A stretch of DNA of 64,000 nt from Arthrobacter sp. Soil762 (GTDB lineage: Bacteria; Actinomycetota; Actinomycetes; Actinomycetales; Micrococcaceae), in contig NZ_LMSG01000019.1 in the NCBI RefSeq assembly GCF_001428335.1, forward strand, positions 248,075-312,074, in the 5' to 3' direction. This document shows positions 60,388 through 64,000 of this stretch, piece after piece. The translations under genes and the position numbers were made by a program. The notes under the pieces were generated by a model. It had not been told where the DNA came from, did not search any database, and saw only the letters and a program-made list of their open reading frames with translations. Position 1 is the stretch's first letter. Every line of letters starts with the position of its first letter.

Positions 60388-62657
60388 GCACCCAAAGCCG
60401 GTCCACGACGTTCACCGGCCTCTTCTTGCCCAACGAAACGGATGAGATTCAAGCGATCGAGATCCCGCTGATTCAGCGGGACTACGCCCAGGGACGCGAA
60501 AGTCAGGCAGTCGACGAGATCCGCAAGAACTTCATTGATGTCCTGCACTCGGCCGTCGCTGGGGAGAAACCGGCGCCCGTCGACCTTGACTTCGTTTACG
60601 GCGAAGTGAAGTCAGGTGTGCTGGAGCCCCTCGACGGTCAGCAGCGGCTCACTACGTTGTTTCTGTTGCACTGGTATCTCGCATCGGGAGCGGGGGAGCT
60701 TCCTTCTACTCAGGCGTGGGCGAAGTTCACGTATGCCACTCGGCCGAGTGCCCGTCTATTCTGCGAACGGCTTGTGCTGACCACGCTGCCAGATACCGTT
60801 GAACAGCCGTCATCATGGGTCATTGATCAGCCTTGGTACCTCTTCGTCTGGCGCCACGATCCAACAATCCAGTCCATGCTAGTCATGCTCGACGCAATTC
60901 ACCTTCGATTTCGGACGGCGGACGCCAAGATGGCCTGGGATCGGCTCGTAGACCCGATCGAGCCGGCGGTGTCCTTCCTCCTGCTCGCGCCGTCTGACAT
61001 GGGCTCGGCTGCGGACCTATACATCAAGATGAACTCCCGCGGGAAGCCTCTTACTGAGTTCGAGAACTTCAAGGCGCATTTTGAGAAATCTATCGAGGCC
61101 ACCGAACGCGCCAAGGAGTTTGCGGAAAATGTTGACGGTGCGTGGTCAGACCTGCTCTGGGGATTCCGGGGCGACGACGACTTAGTCGACGACGAATTCA
61201 TGCGTTACATCGGCTACATCACCGAGTTGTGCGAGTGGCTCGATCCTGACGTCGAGGTCCCTGAGCATCCTGAACGTCCTAGCCACCGCACTGAGCGGGT
61301 GTTCGGCGGCGTCAATCCCAGGCGCGCAGAGTCATTGGACTTCCTGTTTAAGGCGTTCGACGTGTGGGTCGGACGCAATGTTGACGGGGAATTTAACGGG
61401 CTCTTCAGGGGTACCACCGAGCGGCAAGTCGGGTTTGAGGCCGATCGCGTGGCGCTCTTCTTCCGGGACCAACGGATCAACTTGTTCGACGCCTGCTGTC
61501 GCACCTTCGGAGATACAAGCGGAAGAACAAGGGTCTTCACGTTCGGGCAGAGCCTCCTGCTTTTTGCGGTACTCCGCCATCTCATGTACGGGACAGACGC
61601 TATTCAGGCCCGCATCCGCTCCCTGCGTAATCTCATAGAAGCTTCCGCGAATGAGCTACGCGTTGACCGGATGCCTAGGTTGCTACGGGACGTTGAACGA
61701 CTTGTGCGCGACGGCGCTCTCGGCGAAATTGACAGCTTCAACAAGCAGCAGGTCGAGGACGAACTGCTGAAACAGGTGTTCCTGGACGCAAACCCGGAGC
61801 TGACTGAATCGCTTCATCGCTTGGAAGATAATCACCTGTTGCGTGGGTCGATCGGTGCGTTCGAGCTGGAGCCAACGAAGTTCGATGCTCGGGCCGATGC
61901 CTTCCTTCGTCTGGCGTCAGAGCCTGAGTCCTGGCTCGATGCCACCGGTGCGCTCCTCGCCGTCGGTGAGTATCAACGGACGACGAATCACAGAAAGTTT
62001 CAATTCGGAACAGGGTCTAAACGTTTCGAAAATGCTTGGCGCGAGCTGCTTACCGGAGCAGACCGTGAGGCACTTTCCGGAACACGTTCCGCTCTTGCCA
62101 AGCTCCTGGACGCCATCGAAGTTGGCGATGATTTAAAGTCGACGCTAGTGGCAGTGCAATCCGAATGGCTCGCCCAGCGCGAATCGGAGCTATTCCTCGA
62201 CTGGCGGTACTACATGGTGAAATATCCGGCCATGCGTGAGGGCGCCTCGGGAACTTACTACTCACAGGGGGGAGCGCTCGGCTACTCGCTCTGCATGCTC
62301 CGCGGTGGTACGAGCACGCTCAATAGCAAGTACCGGGATCCTTACGTCCTTGCAATTTGGCGCAATCTCGGCAACCCACGGGATATCGATGACCCTTGGT
62401 TCACTGGACACGAAACTCTTCCGCGATGGCTACGGCTCACGCGCAGCGGCGTTAGGATTCGCCCAGTTTCCACAGGGTTCGAAGTTTCAGGACCTGTGCC
62501 GGACGATTTCGAGGAGTTATACGGTTCCCTGCGGGGTGAGCTCGGTATGTCCGAGGGCGGCATCATCGAGATCAAGCAGATGGACGGAATCGACACGGTT
62601 GACCGCATTGCGATCGGAACAGAGATTGTGCGGCAGCTTCTTGAACGGGGGCTGTGA
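60384..62657 (+). CDS. Second DUF262 protein, without recognisable nuclease
   Basis: 757 residues. The DUF262 core is visible in IEIPLIQRDYAQGRESQAVD and VLEPLDGQQRLTTLFLLHWY, with MNSRGKPLTEFENFKAHFEK as the later helical motif. The C-terminal half (ELFLDWRYYMVKYPAMREGA, YYSQGGALGYSLCMLRGG) is not HNH-like and I cannot name it. It is translationally coupled to the first DUF262 gene, so the two proteins probably work together, one carrying the nuclease and the other perhaps sensing or regulating. Confidence 0.8.
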   Translation: MSTQSRSTTFTGLFLPNETDEIQAIEIPLIQRDYAQGRESQAVDEIRKNFIDVLHSAVAGEKPAPVDLDFVYGEVKSGVLEPLDGQQRLTTLFLLHWYLASGAGELPSTQAWAKFTYATRPSARLFCERLVLTTLPDTVEQPSSWVIDQPWYLFVWRHDPTIQSMLVMLDAIHLRFRTADAKMAWDRLVDPIEPAVSFLLLAPSDMGSAADLYIKMNSRGKPLTEFENFKAHFEKSIEATERAKEFAENVDGAWSDLLWGFRGDDDLVDDEFMRYIGYITELCEWLDPDVEVPEHPERPSHRTERVFGGVNPRRAESLDFLFKAFDVWVGRNVDGEFNGLFRGTTERQVGFEADRVALFFRDQRINLFDACCRTFGDTSGRTRVFTFGQSLLLFAVLRHLMYGTDAIQARIRSLRNLIEASANELRVDRMPRLLRDVERLVRDGALGEIDSFNKQQVEDELLKQVFLDANPELTESLHRLEDNHLLRGSIGAFELEPTKFDARADAFLRLASEPESWLDATGALLAVGEYQRTTNHRKFQFGTGSKRFENAWRELLTGADREALSGTRSALAKLLDAIEVGDDLKSTLVAVQSEWLAQRESELFLDWRYYMVKYPAMREGASGTYYSQGGALGYSLCMLRGGTSTLNSKYRDPYVLAIWRNLGNPRDIDDPWFTGHETLPRWLRLTRSGVRIRPVSTGFEVSGPVPDDFEELYGSLRGELGMSEGGIIEIKQMDGIDTVDRIAIGTEIVRQLLERGL

Positions 62658-62769
62658 TCACCGGGTCATCCCTGAACTTTGAGTACCGATTCGATGCGTT
62701 CGAACAACAGCTGCGGAGGCGGCCGTGAGAAACTGCTGACCGCATCGAAGTCAAACAACGTCGGCGGTC

Positions 62770-62880
62770 CTTGTAGCCGATCTTGAGGCCGGTGGCGTCC
62801 ACCCAGCCCTGGATGATGCGCTGGCGGGGGGCCGCGTGGCCGTCAATATAGACGTCGCATGTGGCGTTGGTCGAGGGACC
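62770..62880 (-). pseudogene. Second PhoD-like relic
   Basis: The leftward frame reads DVYIDGHAAPRQRIIQGWVD and ATGLKIGYKDRRR, corresponding to the RRRITQGWVDANVRN part of the PhoD relic at 58017-58620. Only about 35 codons are present. The remainder of 62658-63000 shows no gene; the two PhoD relics enclose the DUF262 pair. Confidence 0.55.
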
Positions 62881-63000
62881 ACAAGCCGGCAGCTGCTATG
62901 TCGAAACCCTTTGTTGTCAGAGCCAGGTGCATTAGTGGCCCACAAGGGAGAGCAAGACCTTCGCCCGGAAAACGCAGTTGTCGTAGTTGGGGACAAGACC

Positions 63001-64000
63001 ATGAACGCAGGATTCGCCGTCGTCGATGTGGAAACGACAGGACTCTTCCCGGGGAGCCATCGCATTGCCGAGATCGCTGTGGTGCACGTAGAACCAGACG
63101 GCACCGTCAGTAATCGCTGGGAAACTCTGGTGAATCCGCAGCGCGACTTGGGACCACAGCATATCCATGGCATTCGGGCTGCCGACATCCTTCATGCACC
63201 CGTCTTCGGGGACATCGCCCATGACGTAATGGAGCTGTTGGCCGGCCGTGTACTGGTCGCGCACAACGTGCACTTCGACTACCGCTTCGTCTCACACGAA
63301 ATGGGCCGTGCGGGATTGGAATTGCCGTTCGAAGTCCACGACTGCATGTGCACGATGAAGCTTGCCCGCCAGTATCTGCCTGGTGCAGGCCGTTCCTTGA
63401 AGGATTGCTGCGACAGCTTCGGGCTGGATTTGAGAAACGCGCACTCGGCCGGTGATGACGCTGAGGCGGCTGCACATGTCCTGAGCAACTACATCCGTAT
63501 GGATGGGGAGAACCCTGAATGGTGCTCGGCCTTGGATAGGGCTTACTTCGCTTCGTGGCCCGCTGTGAACCCAAAACGTTTGCCGCAGGCGTTTCGCCGT
63601 TCCGGAAGTGAGCCCAAAGCGCACTTCTTGGAGCAGCTGGTGAACCGCCTGCCGGATGTTGCGGGCCCTGATGAACACAGCGCTTATCTTGCAACACTTG
63701 ACCGGGCACCCTTGGACCGGCAGATTTCGGCGTCGGAGGCGGATGGGCTTGTGAACCTTGCGGATTCGCTGGGCATAAACCGAAGCATTGCTGAACAGCT
63801 GCACGTCACGTACATGATTGCCATGCTGGCGGCGGCGTGGGATGACGGGGTCATTACTGACGAGGAGGCAGCTGACATTCGGATTGTTGGCGATCTCCTC
63901 GACATCAGCCAGGAGTCCGTAACTCAGGGACTCGCTGCGCCCGTCGTCGGGCAGGACGAACAAACGGGTGCGGCAGTGCAATCCCTCAAATTGGCCGCGG
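63001..64000 (+). CDS. DEDDh exonuclease domain protein (3' end outside window)
   Basis: At least 333 residues. The DnaQ-like 3'-5' exonuclease domain has FAVVDVETTGLFPGSHRIAE (Asp and Glu), HNVHFDYRFVSHEMGRAGLE, and HSAGDDAEAAAHVLSNY with the final His and Asp. After it comes a helical region (LYVTYMIAML-like, VITDEEAADIRIVGDLLDIS) rather than a polymerase, so it is an epsilon-like nuclease with an unknown partner domain; some relatives carry a BRCT domain beyond this point. The ATG at 63001 is preceded by GGGGAC. Confidence 0.82.
   Translation, partial: MNAGFAVVDVETTGLFPGSHRIAEIAVVHVEPDGTVSNRWETLVNPQRDLGPQHIHGIRAADILHAPVFGDIAHDVMELLAGRVLVAHNVHFDYRFVSHEMGRAGLELPFEVHDCMCTMKLARQYLPGAGRSLKDCCDSFGLDLRNAHSAGDDAEAAAHVLSNYIRMDGENPEWCSALDRAYFASWPAVNPKRLPQAFRRSGSEPKAHFLEQLVNRLPDVAGPDEHSAYLATLDRAPLDRQISASEADGLVNLADSLGINRSIAEQLHVTYMIAMLAAAWDDGVITDEEAADIRIVGDLLDISQESVTQGLAAPVVGQDEQTGAAVQSLKLAA

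Noticed and set aside
1..64000. CRISPR arrays, rRNA genes and intact IS elements
   Set aside because: I looked for regularly spaced repeats, rRNA-like stretches and transposase motifs (DDE/HUH) and found none. The only direct repeats of length are the lrp/aminotransferase junction and the relics.

Overview
The window is a GC-rich actinobacterial chromosome segment, most likely Arthrobacter/Pseudarthrobacter (Micrococcaceae). This rests on the high GC, tightly packed ATGA/GTGA-coupled operons, GTG starts, and protein families typical of that group; it is inference, since no rRNA or species marker is present. No CRISPR array, rRNA, intact tRNA or intact insertion sequence is visible.

Layout. 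(1) 1-4122: a partial ketopantoate-reductase gene, two relics of the 3' end of a thiamine-pyrophosphate (TPP) enzyme, a small protein with four GSYV repeats, a hicAB toxin-antitoxin pair whose hicA is frameshifted, a decayed PucR/CdaR regulator, and a LacI regulator. (2) 4192-10745: a LacI-controlled catabolic operon (asparaginase, polysaccharide-deacetylase-fold hydrolase, MFS transporter, two SDR dehydrogenases, a small Cys-containing protein, an old-yellow-enzyme flavoprotein) with a good promoter and two perfect palindromic operators. (3) 10755-11640: relics of DUF1295 and DUF6994 genes. (4) 11673-23266: a TPP enzyme, an Lrp regulator, a complete ribose operon (rbsR-A-C-B-K-D), then an aminotransferase and amino-acid permease. 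The rbs operon lies between two copies of the lrp/aminotransferase junction: the first keeps lrp but has a collapsed aminotransferase-permease relic, the second keeps the aminotransferase and permease but only the 5' end of lrp.

(5) 23439-46256: accessory DNA. It holds a membrane-anchored HNH nuclease, a zinc-ribbon protein, an AddAB-like helicase-nuclease pair, a DUF6308 protein, a NERD/UvrD helicase, HipBA, an RNase H-like gene, membrane proteins, an FtsK-like protein that seems to lack Walker A, two proteins with homing-endonuclease-associated repeats, and an ADP-ribose/NAD module (NrtR-like regulator, ARPP-1 protein, ADP-ribosylglycohydrolase fused to a phosphatase). (6) 46335-55900: a probable anti-phage operon of Z1 ATPase, PD-(D/E)XK nuclease (DUF4420), GHKL/MutL-like ATPase and two poorly known proteins, with a convergent cytosine-5 DNA methyltransferase. 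By eye it is less GC-rich than the flanks, which suggests acquisition. (7) 56040-62900: a helicase relic, a membrane-anchored protein, a tRNA-like relic, a scrambled phoD relic, a coupled pair of DUF262 proteins that looks like a GmrSD-type defence module, and a second phoD relic. (8) 63001-end: a partial DEDDh exonuclease.

Two themes recur. One is gene relics that match an intact gene elsewhere in the window (TPP enzyme, lrp/aminotransferase/permease, NERD helicase, HNR protein), reduced by internal deletions. The other is several single-base frameshifts, some in short homopolymers (hicA, ARPP-1, RNase H, a small ORF near 38.7 kb). Those could be real decay or consensus errors, so raw reads should be examined before calling the genes dead.
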